Positions 18,176 to 26,469 of a stretch of DNA of 62,443 bases are shown piece by piece. The position numbers and the translations under genes are program-made. The stretch's first letter is position 1. Each line of letters opens with the position of its first letter. The notes below the pieces were generated by a model that searched no databases, was not told the DNA's origin, and was given only the letters and a program-made list of their open reading frames with translations. This DNA is from Bdellovibrionales bacterium (lineage in GTDB: Bacteria; Bdellovibrionota; Bdellovibrionia; Bdellovibrionales; UBA1609): assembly GCA_020630675.1 (NCBI GenBank), contig JAHDIR010000013.1, positions 1 to 62,443 on the forward strand, read 5' to 3'.

Positions 18176-18718
18176 ATGAATATCAGTCTTTTTTGTAGCT
18201 CTAGCCAAGATCTGTCTCCTGTTTTTTATTCAGAGGCAGAGTGTGTTGGGCGATGTATTGGTCGCCTAGGGCATCGCTTGTATTTTGGGGCATCTGATAT
18301 GGGTTTAATGAAGTCTGTCTCTGAAGAGGTTGTTAGGGCCGGCAGTGAAGTTGTTGGTGTAACGACTGAAGGTTTAAATAAAAGTTGCCGCTCATTGGTG
18401 GGTTTAAAAGAGTTAATTGTTTGTGAAGACCTAAACGAGCGAAAAAAAAAGTTAATCGACTTTGCCGATGTGCTGTTAATTCTTCCAGGAGGTATAGGAA
18501 CTCTGGATGAGCTTTTTGATATATTGGCGGCGAAACAGGTGGGTGAGTCTGATAAGCCCGTAATATTGTACGATAGCTTTGATTATTGGTCAGGGCTTGT
18601 GAGCTTTTTTACACAAATCAAAGAAATGAATATGATTACCCAAAACCTGAGTGATCTTTATACAGTAGTAGACTCTATCGATAGATTGGTTGAAGTTTTG
18701 AGCTCTTATCATCAGTGA
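18176..18718 (+). CDS. LOG family protein (TIGR00730; predicted nucleoside 5'-monophosphate phosphoribohydrolase)
   Basis: About 180 residues with the LOG-family Rossmann fold: an N-terminal SLFCSSSQ strand, GHRLYFGASDMGLM and the nucleotide-binding motif PGGIGTLDE. Relatives cleave ribose-5-phosphate from cytokinin-type or ordinary nucleoside monophosphates. I use ATG 18176 right after the fumC stop; an in-frame TTG at 18158 overlaps fumC and has no independent support. Confidence 0.9.
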   Translation: MNISLFCSSSQDLSPVFYSEAECVGRCIGRLGHRLYFGASDMGLMKSVSEEVVRAGSEVVGVTTEGLNKSCRSLVGLKELIVCEDLNERKKKLIDFADVLLILPGGIGTLDELFDILAAKQVGESDKPVILYDSFDYWSGLVSFFTQIKEMNMITQNLSDLYTVVDSIDRLVEVLSSYHQ

Positions 18719-18813
18719 CCGCTCCAGTTTTAATTGTAATTCTTGTTTAGACTATGGCCTTGAATCTTTAAGGACTAATTTGAGCTCTTTGTTTAAGACC
18801 TTTATAATAGGGG

Positions 18814-19701
18814 ATGTCAGTTTTGAGTTTAGATCAGTTGCTTGTCGATAAAAATAAAGTCGATTGGCTTTCACAAGATTATATTCGTCCCTATGTTTTT
18901 GTTCGGCCTGATAATAAGATTGAGCAGCCAGGTCAAAGGTTTCCCTTGTCTTGGTTTTCTTCTGAAGTCATTAGAAAAAACCCCCTTAAGATGGCTGATG
19001 TTAACTTCGCCAACCTCATTTTAGATTTAGAGCATAAAGCTTTTGAAAAGTCGCAAATGCCAATGCCTCGTTGGGTTTTTTACGACTGTGCTATTATGCC
19101 TGGGTACGTTGCTGGGTTTGCTATGAAGCAAAGTCAAATGTCTGATTTGCAAAAAAGCTTTTATCCACGCTTGAAGCCTGAGGACGAGTGGGTTCCAATT
19201 TCCCTATTTATTATTATTCCTACTATGGCTCGAGGGGAGTGGGTGGCTCATAATTTGTGTTCTATTAACTCTTTGTCGTCCCGTGAAAACCGTTTTTATG
19301 GTCTTGGCTTTTTAACAAAGGCCTTTGCCTTATGGTTTGCGAATATTGAAATTTGTTGTGGCATGACACAATGGACAAGTCCGGCTTTAAGGCTTCACTC
19401 CCATTATGGAGAGTTTGAAATTCTTACAGCTTATACTCCTGTTCATGATTACCCTGAAACTCTAACTTACCGATTGAAAGTAGATCCTCATTATTGGGAG
19501 GTCTTTTTTAATAAATCTACCAGTGAAAATTTTGAAGAGCGTTATATGAAGAGTGAGCACAGTGTCTGCAGAAAGGATGTTGGAAGTTTGAAGGCTCTTC
19601 AGCTCTTGATTGAGTCTGGAAAAGGGCCTTTTTATTTGCGTCCCAGTGAGTTGAGAAGTGGATCTCTTGAAGATAGTTTGGCAATCTACTTGCCAAGATG
19701 A
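18814..19701 (+). CDS. Conserved-looking cytoplasmic protein of unknown function
   Basis: A 295-residue protein with no recognised family, signal peptide or membrane segment. It is aromatic-rich with scattered Cys (for example the NIEICCGMTQW segment near residue 185) and an alternation of strands and helices that recalls acyltransferase-like folds, but I see no cofactor motif. Codon use resembles its neighbours, so it is very likely a real gene. It stands alone between the LOG gene and a zinc-ribbon gene. Confidence 0.75.
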   Translation: MSVLSLDQLLVDKNKVDWLSQDYIRPYVFVRPDNKIEQPGQRFPLSWFSSEVIRKNPLKMADVNFANLILDLEHKAFEKSQMPMPRWVFYDCAIMPGYVAGFAMKQSQMSDLQKSFYPRLKPEDEWVPISLFIIIPTMARGEWVAHNLCSINSLSSRENRFYGLGFLTKAFALWFANIEICCGMTQWTSPALRLHSHYGEFEILTAYTPVHDYPETLTYRLKVDPHYWEVFFNKSTSENFEERYMKSEHSVCRKDVGSLKALQLLIESGKGPFYLRPSELRSGSLEDSLAIYLPR

Positions 19702-19754
19702 GTCAATATGTTATGATAGATTAGTATTTTTAATTGCTTAACATAGGAAAATTT

Positions 19755-20186
19755 ATGTCTGAAGAAGCTCCGGCCAGTCCAGAAGTTTATGTGTTACCCA
19801 AAGTAGCGACCAATTTTTACTACCCTTGTAAAAAGTGTGGGGCCGAAAAGTTTCATGTCGTTTTGGCTCATACTACAGACGTGTCTGCAAAAATTGAGTG
19901 TGAAATATGTGGCAGTAAAAAGACTTACAAGCTTCCAAGTACATCTACCCGTAGTCGTAGTAAAAAAACTTCTGTGAGATCTTCTGCGGCCAGTGCATGG
20001 GGAATGTTTAACGAAAAAATTGGCTCTGAGTCTAAAGTGACCTACAAAATGTCTGAGTCCTACGAGCCGGATATGGCCATTGATCATGTTAAATTTGGGT
20101 TAGGTTATGTTAAGTCTGTCACGAGCTCAAAAATTGAAGTGGTTTTTGAAGACGCCATCCGTCTTCTTGTTCACAACCGCAATTAA
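19755..20186 (+). CDS. Zinc-ribbon protein with C-terminal DUF3553-like/SH3-type segment
   Basis: A 143-residue protein with a CxxC...CxxC zinc ribbon (PCKKCG about residue 23 and CEICGS about residue 51) followed by a Ser/Arg/Lys-rich linker. It ends in a short beta-barrel-like segment, IDHVKFGLGYV and KIEVVFEDAIRLLVH, similar to small domains found on helicase C-termini and CarD-like proteins. ATG 19755 has TAGGAAAA upstream; an in-frame TTG at 19734 lacks one. A nucleic-acid-binding role is inferred. Confidence 0.75.
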   Translation: MSEEAPASPEVYVLPKVATNFYYPCKKCGAEKFHVVLAHTTDVSAKIECEICGSKKTYKLPSTSTRSRSKKTSVRSSAASAWGMFNEKIGSESKVTYKMSESYEPDMAIDHVKFGLGYVKSVTSSKIEVVFEDAIRLLVHNRN

Positions 20187-20192
20187 GTTCTG

Positions 20193-20981
20193 ATGTTTTC
20201 GATTCCCCTGTTCTTGGGGTTCATTGTTGGTTTAGTTTCTAGTATTCTTGGGCTAGGGGGTGGAATTCTCCTAGTTCCTTTATTGCCTTTGGTCACAGAC
20301 CTTTCCAGAAAAGAATCTGTTTTTGTTTCTTTAACTACGATTTTTTTTATTGTGAGTGTGAATAGTTACTCATTTTATAAATCAAAAAAAATGAATATGA
20401 AGTCAGTGCTAACTTTTGGTCCAATGACAGGTTTAGGGTCTTTGTTGGCCGCTTTGGTGATCAGCCCTTATTTTTCCAACAATGATCTTAGGATAACTTT
20501 GGCGGTTGTATTAATGGTTTGGGGGGTATTAAACGTTTTTAAAATGTTTCGACGCCGTAAGGGCCTGAGCCCTATTAATAACTCAGGGGCTTCTCTTTCT
20601 AAGTCACAACTACTTCATTACATTTGTTTGGCTTTAATTGCGGGAATGCTTTCTGGTTTGTTGGGAATTGGCTCTGGGCTTATTTTAAGCCTTGTGTTGG
20701 TTGGCTTATCTTGGGTTAAAGATGATGAGATATCCCCTTCCTCTAATGGTATAATGGTGTTTACGACTTTCTTTGCTGCCTTAGTTTACCTTTTTAAAAG
20801 CCCCTCGCTTTCTGAGTCTTTAATATTTTTGAAAAATTATACAATGCCTTTGGTCTTAGGGGCTGTAATATCTTCCTATTTTGGCAGAAAGTACCAGCAT
20901 TTGCTTTCTCGTCAGTGGAGAGCTTTTATCTTGATTGGATTATTGTTTAGTTTGTCGTTAAGAACCTTTTTCTCTCAGTAA
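20193..20981 (+). CDS. Sulfite exporter TauE/SafE family membrane protein
   Basis: A 262-residue integral membrane protein with about eight hydrophobic segments and the two internally repeated glycine motifs of the family: SILGLGGGILLVPLLPL near residue 16 and GLLGIGSGLILSLVL near residue 155. Members move sulfite, sulfoacetate or other organosulfur anions; the substrate cannot be told. It begins seven bases after the zinc-ribbon gene. Confidence 0.9.
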   Translation: MFSIPLFLGFIVGLVSSILGLGGGILLVPLLPLVTDLSRKESVFVSLTTIFFIVSVNSYSFYKSKKMNMKSVLTFGPMTGLGSLLAALVISPYFSNNDLRITLAVVLMVWGVLNVFKMFRRRKGLSPINNSGASLSKSQLLHYICLALIAGMLSGLLGIGSGLILSLVLVGLSWVKDDEISPSSNGIMVFTTFFAALVYLFKSPSLSESLIFLKNYTMPLVLGAVISSYFGRKYQHLLSRQWRAFILIGLLFSLSLRTFFSQ

Positions 20982-21149
20982 ACCCAAGCTTTTGTCGATT
21001 ATAGATAACTGAACAAAGGCTTTTGCAGAATAGATTATTTAATAATTTGTAAGAATTATCCTGCATAATTTACATGTTTTTATTTGCTATTTGAATATAA
21101 AGATCCTAGCCTTCTTTTCGTAGAAACAATTCACACTGGGGGGTGGCGG

Positions 21150-21776
21150 ATGCTGTTAAGGTTGTTGTTTGTTGTTGTTTTTGGTTTTTGTGGTCAGGCT
21201 ATGGGGGCAAAAATCACCCACCTAAGAAATGATCGGACGGTTCCTGAAAAGTGTAAAACCAACGTCGTAGCGGACTTTTTATCCCATGAGCTAGAATATA
21301 TCACCTACAGTCGTACAGGTGGAAAGAAAAGAGGATTCGATGAAGAATATAAGATAAGCCGCGAAGTTGTTCGCAGGCTTTGGCGAATATTTAAAAACGC
21401 ATCTCATAACAATCCCGGCTCTCGAAAGTGGATTCGCTCTCACCCTGAAATTGAAGATGCTTATAAAATTTTAAAAAATAACTACCAGGAAATGGATTTT
21501 GACTTTAATGATGAAGGTCAAGTTTTAGAGCTGTTAGCTTTAGTTGATTTACGTAGCCAATTTGATTTGTCTCGTTATTACATCACAGGATCTGTCGCTT
21601 ACTCAGGAAACCGCCAAGATAGGCGGCTAGGGGAACTAGATATTGTTGTAGGTGATGTTAAGACTTGCCAAGTAGTGATGGTAGGAGAGGTAAAGGTGAA
21701 TCCAAAAAGGCTAAGCTTAGCACGAAGTCAGCTCTCTCGATTTAGAAAGTTTTTGGACAGCGAAAGAGGTTGGTAA
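21150..21776 (+). CDS. Predicted secreted protein with PD-(D/E)XK nuclease-like motif
   Basis: About 208 residues starting with a clear signal peptide (hydrophobic core to residue 17, cleavage near GQAMGA). The start is ATG 21150, preceded by GGGGGTGGC; the in-frame TTG at 21084 would bury the signal. Near the C-terminus GSVAYSG, LGELDIVV and MVGEVKV follow in the order and spacing of PD-(D/E)XK nucleases (a conserved Asp, then E-x-K after a strand). I infer an exported nuclease-like protein, attractive for a predator that digests foreign DNA, but no activity is shown. Confidence 0.6.
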   Translation: MLLRLLFVVVFGFCGQAMGAKITHLRNDRTVPEKCKTNVVADFLSHELEYITYSRTGGKKRGFDEEYKISREVVRRLWRIFKNASHNNPGSRKWIRSHPEIEDAYKILKNNYQEMDFDFNDEGQVLELLALVDLRSQFDLSRYYITGSVAYSGNRQDRRLGELDIVVGDVKTCQVVMVGEVKVNPKRLSLARSQLSRFRKFLDSERGW

Positions 21777-21778
21777 GT

Positions 21779-22090
21779 TTGCAAAGAGAAAAAAGAATGG
21801 CGGCACTGGTTCAAGAGCAGTTGTCGCCAGCTTATTACGAACTAGTTAATGAGTCCGACCAGCATGCTGGGCCTCCGGGGCGTGAAACTCACTTTAAACT
21901 GATTGCTGTTAGTGACTTTTTTTCAGGACTATCCAGGGTTGAGAGACATCAAAAAGTTTATTCTATATTTGCCAGTGAAATGACTTCAGGCCTTCATGCT
22001 TTGGCTTTGAAGCTTTACACTCAAAATGAGTGGAGCCAAATGCCTGAGAGTAAAAACTTAAGCAGCCCCGACTGTTCTCATAAAAAATAA
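21779..22090 (+). CDS. BolA family protein
   Basis: About 103 residues with the BolA/IbaG fold. The diagnostic segment SDQHAG...GRETHFKLIAVSDFF and then LSRVERHQKVYSIFASEM and HALALKLY agree with the family almost throughout. BolA proteins pair with monothiol glutaredoxins in Fe-S handling. Start assignment: TTG 21779 gives a usual N-terminus and has AAAGAGG about ten bases upstream; ATG 21797 is the alternative. It follows the secreted nuclease-like gene with almost no gap. Confidence 0.9.
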   Translation: MQREKRMAALVQEQLSPAYYELVNESDQHAGPPGRETHFKLIAVSDFFSGLSRVERHQKVYSIFASEMTSGLHALALKLYTQNEWSQMPESKNLSSPDCSHKK

Positions 22091-22093
22091 AAA

Positions 22094-22720
22094 TTATGGG
22101 CCTGTGGTTGTTGCTGGGCTTTGAAGTTCTTTTTGGGGCGTTAATGAAGTGTTAGGGTTGGTGGGCTTAGGCTTAATCAAAGAGGTCGAGTCTTTGAGCT
22201 TTTGTTGGGGATTTGTCGCTTGAATAAAACATTGGGTCCAATATTTTTTATGGTAACCCACTCCAGTGAGATTAAATTTGGGGTTGAGGATGTTTTTTTT
22301 GTGATCAGGAGAACCCATCCATTGGTCGATCAATCTTTGTTCATTTGGAGATAAAGCAATATTTTCAGCCATGGTTTCTCCCAGGGCATTGAACTTTTGA
22401 ATTCGGTCAGACCATTTTTCATCTGTGCGATCATGAGCTAAGTTTTGCTGAGCAGACATGGACTCAGAGTTGTAACGAGCTTCCAAAATGCAATTTTCAA
22501 CTGCTATCAATGGTAGAAGTTGGTTGTTTTTTCTTACATTATTAATCATTTTGAAGACATGACATTCATTAGCGGTCATAGATAGGCAGTCGTTATCGTC
22601 GCTGCCGAGACCATCATAAATAATAGGTGTTTTTTTTAAGCGAATGATTTGTGGCGAGGAGCTGCAGCCATTGAGTAAGAAAGAGGTAAGAGCAATACTT
22701 AGTAGGGCCGTGGCTTTTAT
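22094..22720 (-). CDS. CAP/SCP-domain lipoprotein, apparent non-ATG start
   Basis: The CAP (SCP/PR-1-like) domain covers most of the protein, with HVFKMINNVRKNN, AHDRTDEKWSDRI, GETMAENIA and the W/H-containing MGSPDHKKNILN. The first ATG (22579) would lack any export signal. The same frame is open upstream and encodes a convincing lipoprotein signal (KATALLSIALTSFLLNGC, lipobox ending in Cys) before reaching a stop. No ATG, GTG or TTG exists there. The best candidate start is ATA 22720, which overlaps the previous gene's TAA and has AGGA six bases upstream; ATC 22723 is next. The C-terminal 30 residues are Pro/Thr-rich. Confidence 0.7.
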   Translation of the reverse strand: MKATALLSIALTSFLLNGCSSSPQIIRLKKTPIIYDGLGSDDNDCLSMTANECHVFKMINNVRKNNQLLPLIAVENCILEARYNSESMSAQQNLAHDRTDEKWSDRIQKFNALGETMAENIALSPNEQRLIDQWMGSPDHKKNILNPKFNLTGVGYHKKYWTQCFIQATNPQQKLKDSTSLIKPKPTNPNTSLTPQKELQSPATTTGP

Positions 22721-22899
22721 GATAGATCCTGAATGAGAGATTTGATTTTAATAACGAGTTCTTTTTGAGCTTTTGCTTCGTTAAAAGAAGTATTGTTTCC
22801 TTCTAGGCGCGATTTTTTGATTCCCTCAAATTCTTTGAGGGCTTCCTTTAGTCTTTGGCTGGCACTATCGAAGTTTTTATCTTCTTTCTTTTCATCCAT
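22717..22899 (-). CDS. Small charged helical protein, unknown
   Basis: A 60-residue, highly charged, probably all-helical or coiled-coil protein (SQRLKEALKEFEGIKKSRLE). It resembles no family I can name; exonuclease VII small subunit was considered but its motifs are absent. Its stop overlaps the proposed start of the CAP lipoprotein, suggesting translational coupling. Confidence 0.5.
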   Translation of the reverse strand: MDEKKEDKNFDSASQRLKEALKEFEGIKKSRLEGNNTSFNEAKAQKELVIKIKSLIQDLS

Positions 22900-23066
22900 A
22901 TCAGCATTTAAAAATGTCTTTGTAATTTTGACAAGTTAAAAAGAACTAATGTACAAGAAATAGCTAATTTTTTTATATTTTTTGTGCAAGCTTGGGTTTT
23001 TCAAGGTTTAATCCCGTATTGCGTAAACTTAAAATTAGATTTGACTCAAAATTGAAGGAGTTTGTT

Positions 23067-24743
23067 ATGGCTGAAGAAATTATTTATACCATGAAGGGAG
23101 TGAGCAAAGTTTATCCCCCAAACAAATATGTTTTAAAAGATATTTACTTATCTTATTTTTACGGAGCTAAAATTGGTGTTTTAGGTTTGAACGGTTCAGG
23201 AAAGTCATCGTTGTTAAAAATCATTGCCGGCGAAGATCAGGATTTTCTTGGGGAGTCTTTTCCTGCTAAAGATTATAAAGTGGGTTACCTTAAGCAAGAG
23301 CCCGAGCTTGATGCCTCGAAAACAGTCAAAGAGAATATCTTGGAAGGTCTAGGGCCATTGAGTGGTTACTTGTCAGAGTTTCAAGTCTTAAGTGAAAAAA
23401 TGTGTGATGAAAGTATAACACCAGATGAAATGAATGCATTAATTGAGCGCCAGGGCGTGGTACAGGAAAAAATTGAGGACCTTGACGGTTGGGATGTTGA
23501 CCAGAAGATTGATCGCGCTATGGAGGCTTTACGTTGTCCTCCCGATGACAGTGCCGTCGATAAGCTTTCTGGAGGAGAAAGACGGCGAGTTGCTCTGTGC
23601 CGTCTTCTTTTGTCTGAGCCTGACATACTTTTGTTAGATGAGCCAACCAACCATTTAGATGCCGAATCTGTCGCTTGGCTTGAGCACTATCTAGATACTT
23701 TTCCGGGGACGGTCATTGCAGTAACCCATGATCGATACTTTTTAGATAATGTGGCGGGCTGGATTCTGGAGCTCGACCGAGGGGAAGGTATCCCTTATAA
23801 AGGAAATTATTCGGGTTGGTTGGAAGCTAAAGGTAAGCGCTTGTCGCAAGAGCAAAAGAGCGAAAGCCAAAAGTTAAAAACTTTAGAAAAAGAATTAGAG
23901 TGGGTAAAAATGGCTCCAAAAGGTCGTAGAGCAAAGTCAAAGGCCCGGGTGAGTTCCTATGAAGATATGCTCAAAGAAGCTACTCCAGAAAAATTAAAAG
24001 ACTTACAGATATATATTCCCCCTGGTCCAAGGCTTGGAGACGTGGTGGTCGAGTCCAAGTCGGTGGTGAAGGGCTACGGAGATCGTGTTTTGATTGATGA
24101 TGCTAATTTTATGATTCCAAAAGGAGCTATTGTAGGTGTGATCGGCCCCAATGGTGTTGGTAAGACCACTTTGTTTAATATGATTACAGGAAAAGAAAAG
24201 CCTGACTCTGGTGAGTTTAATGTTGGGCAAACCGTTAAGCTAGCATACGTCGATCAATCAAGAGACGGCATCGACCCTAATAAAACCGTATTTGAAGAAA
24301 TCACAGGCGGAAATGAGCAGTTGAATGTCGGTGGGCGTGAAATGTCTTCGCGAGCCTATGTGTCTAAGTTTAACTTCAGTGGTGGTGATCAGCAGAAAAA
24401 AATGAAAGACCTTTCGGGGGGTGAAAAAAACCGAGTTTATCTCGCAAAAATCTTAAAAGAAGGGGCTAATTTAATTCTTCTAGATGAGCCAACTAACGAT
24501 TTGGATGTAAATACTATGCGAGCTTTAGAGGAAGCTTTGCTTAATTTTGGTGGGGCAGCCATTATTATTAGTCATGATCGCTGGTTTTTAGACCGTGTTT
24601 CGACGCACACACTAGCATTTGAAGGGGAGAGTAAAGTGAATTTATTTTCTGGCACTTACTCTGAATATGAGGAGGAGTTAAAAAAGCGTCTAGGCGTTGA
24701 TACTTTAATCCCTAAAAGGCTTAAGTATAAGACCATTCAGTAG
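23067..24743 (+). CDS. ettA: Energy-dependent translational throttle protein EttA (ABC-F ATPase)
   Basis: About 558 residues (E. coli EttA 555). Two soluble ABC ATPase domains with Walker A GLNGSGKSS and GPNGVGKTT, signatures LSGGERRRVALCRLL and LSGGEKNRVYLAKIL, and Walker B followed by DEPTNHLD and DEPTNDLD. A charged P-site linker (residues 270-330) and the EttA arm insertion in domain 1 are present. ABC-F proteins bind the ribosomal E site and tune the first elongation steps to ATP/ADP. ATG 23067 follows GAAGGAG; an ATG at 22992 without a ribosome site would add 25 atypical residues. Confidence 0.95.
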   Translation: MAEEIIYTMKGVSKVYPPNKYVLKDIYLSYFYGAKIGVLGLNGSGKSSLLKIIAGEDQDFLGESFPAKDYKVGYLKQEPELDASKTVKENILEGLGPLSGYLSEFQVLSEKMCDESITPDEMNALIERQGVVQEKIEDLDGWDVDQKIDRAMEALRCPPDDSAVDKLSGGERRRVALCRLLLSEPDILLLDEPTNHLDAESVAWLEHYLDTFPGTVIAVTHDRYFLDNVAGWILELDRGEGIPYKGNYSGWLEAKGKRLSQEQKSESQKLKTLEKELEWVKMAPKGRRAKSKARVSSYEDMLKEATPEKLKDLQIYIPPGPRLGDVVVESKSVVKGYGDRVLIDDANFMIPKGAIVGVIGPNGVGKTTLFNMITGKEKPDSGEFNVGQTVKLAYVDQSRDGIDPNKTVFEEITGGNEQLNVGGREMSSRAYVSKFNFSGGDQQKKMKDLSGGEKNRVYLAKILKEGANLILLDEPTNDLDVNTMRALEEALLNFGGAAIIISHDRWFLDRVSTHTLAFEGESKVNLFSGTYSEYEEELKKRLGVDTLIPKRLKYKTIQ

Positions 24744-24893
24744 ATTCTCTTATGGGAAAAATAGGCCGATTTAAGATATAAAAAGGTGTTTTTGCAAGGG
24801 GGAGTCTTTAGATATTCAATCATTTTTTTGGGTTAATTTTACGGTTTTCAGAGGGGGAATCTAATTTTTTTTTGACTAAAGTGCATTTTTCTT

Positions 24894-24921
24894 TGGACAA
24901 TTCATGGCAAATCAGTATGAT
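24894..24921 (+). promoter_or_regulatory. Possible sigma-70-type promoter for the H1-like/SWIB gene
   Basis: TTGGAC and TATGAT are separated by 16 bases about 55 bases before the start codon. An alternative pair, TTGACT at 24872 and GACAAT at 24896 (18-base spacing), overlaps it. The gap from 24744 to 24976 holds nothing else I can name. Confidence 0.35.
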
Positions 24922-24976
24922 TTTAGAAAAACAGAGTAAAGTAACATTTTTAAATTATAACACCGAGGGGAGCATA

Positions 24977-25501
24977 ATGGCTAAAAAGAAAGCTAAGAAA
25001 AAAGCGACAAAAAAAGCTGCAAAGAAAAAAACAACTAAAAAGGCAGCTAAGAAAAAAACAGTAAGAAAAGCGGCTAAGAAAAAAACAACTAAAAAGGCAG
25101 CTAAGAAAAAAACAACTAAAAAAGCGGCTAAGAAAAAAGCAACTAAAAAAGCAGCTAAGAAAAAAACAACAAAAAAAGCATCTAAGAAAAAAACGACTAA
25201 AAAAGCCGCTAAGAAAACAACTAAGAAAAAGGCTGTAAAGAAAAAAACAAAAAGAAAGCCTAACGCTGCTTTCATGAAGCCTTTAACTCCAAGTTCTGAC
25301 TTAGCTCAGGTTGTTGGTGCCAAGCCACTTCCAAGAACTCAGGTTGTTAAAAAACTATGGCAGTATATCAAAAAACACGATCTTCAAGATCCAAAAAACA
25401 GAAGAAACATCATTGCTGACAGCAAGTTAAAGCCAATTTTTGGTAAAAACAGTGTTTCTATGTTTGAAATGACTAAATTAGTGAGCAAGCACCTTAAGTA
25501 A
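24977..25501 (+). CDS. Histone H1-like Lys/Ala repeat protein fused to SWIB domain
   Basis: A 174-residue nucleoid-type protein in two parts. Residues 1-95 are almost only Lys, Ala and Thr in imperfect AAKKKTTK units, like the C-terminal tail of eukaryotic histone H1 and bacterial H1-like proteins. Residues 98-174 form a SWIB/MDM2 domain (TPSSDLAQVVG, VVKKLWQYIKKHDLQ, SMFEMTKLVSKHLK). Similar SWIB and H1-like proteins occur in Chlamydia. I infer DNA compaction or chromatin organisation. ATG 24977 has GAGGGGAG upstream; the longer frame from TTG 24872 is non-coding in character. Confidence 0.9.
   Translation: MAKKKAKKKATKKAAKKKTTKKAAKKKTVRKAAKKKTTKKAAKKKTTKKAAKKKATKKAAKKKTTKKASKKKTTKKAAKKTTKKKAVKKKTKRKPNAAFMKPLTPSSDLAQVVGAKPLPRTQVVKKLWQYIKKHDLQDPKNRRNIIADSKLKPIFGKNSVSMFEMTKLVSKHLK
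24980..25260 (+). repeat. Tandem Lys/Ala/Thr codon repeat array inside the H1-like gene
   Basis: About ten imperfect 24-30-base units built from GCTAAGAAAAAAACAACTAA-like sequence. They encode the AAKKKTTK repeats and vary at single positions (Thr to Arg, Ala to Ser, Thr to Ala). Such arrays commonly expand and contract by recombination, so copy number may differ between strains. Confidence 0.85.
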
Positions 25502-25528
25502 ATTTAGGAAAAATGCTTAATTATCAAG

Positions 25529-25557
25529 AGCCTGCCAGTTTTGGTGGGCTTTTTTTA
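25529..25557 (+). terminator. Rho-independent terminator after the H1-like/SWIB gene
   Basis: A 9-bp stem (AGCCTGCCA with TGGTGGGCT, two G-U wobbles) closes a four-base loop and is followed by seven or eight T residues. It ends the transcript 28 bp after the stop codon. Confidence 0.8.
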
Positions 25558-25609
25558 TTTTGACCTTTTATTGACCCTGACATGGCCCTAATGGTAAATT
25601 TCTGTCCAT

Positions 25610-26365
25610 ATGGCTTTGAATGAACAAGAAATTGAAAAAATGAGAGTGGTTTGCCGTCTAGCGGCCCAAACCCTTAAGTTTATTGAGCCTTATGTTCAAC
25701 CCGGAGTCACAACAAACAAGCTAAACCAACTCGTCCATGACTTCACTCTAGACAATGGCGCTGTACCAGCCCCACTTGGCTACCATGGTTTTCCAAAGTC
25801 TATTTGTACATCTGTTAACCATTGCGTTTGCCATGGCGTACCTGACGACACTCCTTTGGTTTCTGGTGATGTCATCAACATTGATGTGACCCCTCAAAAA
25901 GATGGTTTTTTTGGAGACACTTCAGCCATGTTTTATGTGGGTGAAGTGAGTGATGCCGCTAAAAAAATTACTGAGTGCGCAAAAGAAGCTATGTGGAAAG
26001 GTATTGAAGCTATTGCTCCTTTTGGGACCACCGGTGATATCGGTTTTGCCATTGGTAAGTTTGTTCAAAAAAAAGGCTACTCGGCGGTTAAAGAAATCGG
26101 AGGTCATGGTATTGGTAAAGTTTTTCACTCTGACCCTTTTGTTCCTTCTTTTGGAAAAAAAGGGCGTGGGGAAAGGTTGAAGCCTTGGACTTGTCTCACC
26201 GTAGAGCCAATGGTGAATCAAAATTCAGATAAAATCATTGAAGTCGCAATTAAAAATTCATCTATTAAGTATTACGAAACTCATGATAAAAGTTACTCAG
26301 CTCAATTTGAACATACGGTTTTAATTACTGAGGATTCTTATGAGGTGTTAACTCTTTGTGATTAA
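25610..26365 (+). CDS. map: Methionine aminopeptidase, type I
   Basis: A 251-residue type I methionine aminopeptidase removes the initiator Met from nascent proteins. The five metal ligands are visible: Asp in NIDVTPQKDGFFGD (two Asp), His in GHGIGKVFH, Glu in TVEPM and Glu in FEHTVL. The substrate-gating segment NHCVCHGVPD also agrees. Type I length without an N-terminal zinc finger. It lies upstream of ahcY on the same strand with a 104-bp gap. Confidence 0.95.
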   Translation: MALNEQEIEKMRVVCRLAAQTLKFIEPYVQPGVTTNKLNQLVHDFTLDNGAVPAPLGYHGFPKSICTSVNHCVCHGVPDDTPLVSGDVINIDVTPQKDGFFGDTSAMFYVGEVSDAAKKITECAKEAMWKGIEAIAPFGTTGDIGFAIGKFVQKKGYSAVKEIGGHGIGKVFHSDPFVPSFGKKGRGERLKPWTCLTVEPMVNQNSDKIIEVAIKNSSIKYYETHDKSYSAQFEHTVLITEDSYEVLTLCD

Positions 26366-26434
26366 GGACTATTAAATAATAAACTGTTGAGGCTGTATAA
26401 GCCACGAGCGTTTGAAAAACTATTACCGTCAGTT

Positions 26435-26450
26435 GAAGCATAAATGCTTT
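26435..26450 (+). promoter_or_regulatory. Short hairpin in the ahcY leader
   Basis: GAAGCAT-AA-ATGCTTT forms a six- to seven-bp stem some 20 bases before the ahcY start. I looked for an SAH riboswitch in the 104-bp leader and could not match the known core, so this is recorded only as a possible structure; it could be a weak terminator for map. Confidence 0.3.
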
Positions 26451-26469
26451 TCTGGCTAAGGAGAAAAAG

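Noticed and set aside
22717-22899. Exonuclease VII small subunit (XseB)
   Set aside because: Length is similar but the conserved XseB LE-x-I and G-x-x-L motifs are absent.
24955-25275. Hydrophobic Phe/Val/Ala-rich ORF on the minus strand
   Set aside because: It is the antisense of the Lys/Ala repeat gene and owes its openness to the repeat codons.
26366-26469. Possible SAH riboswitch before ahcY
   Set aside because: The leader does not match the riboswitch core I know; only a short hairpin is seen.
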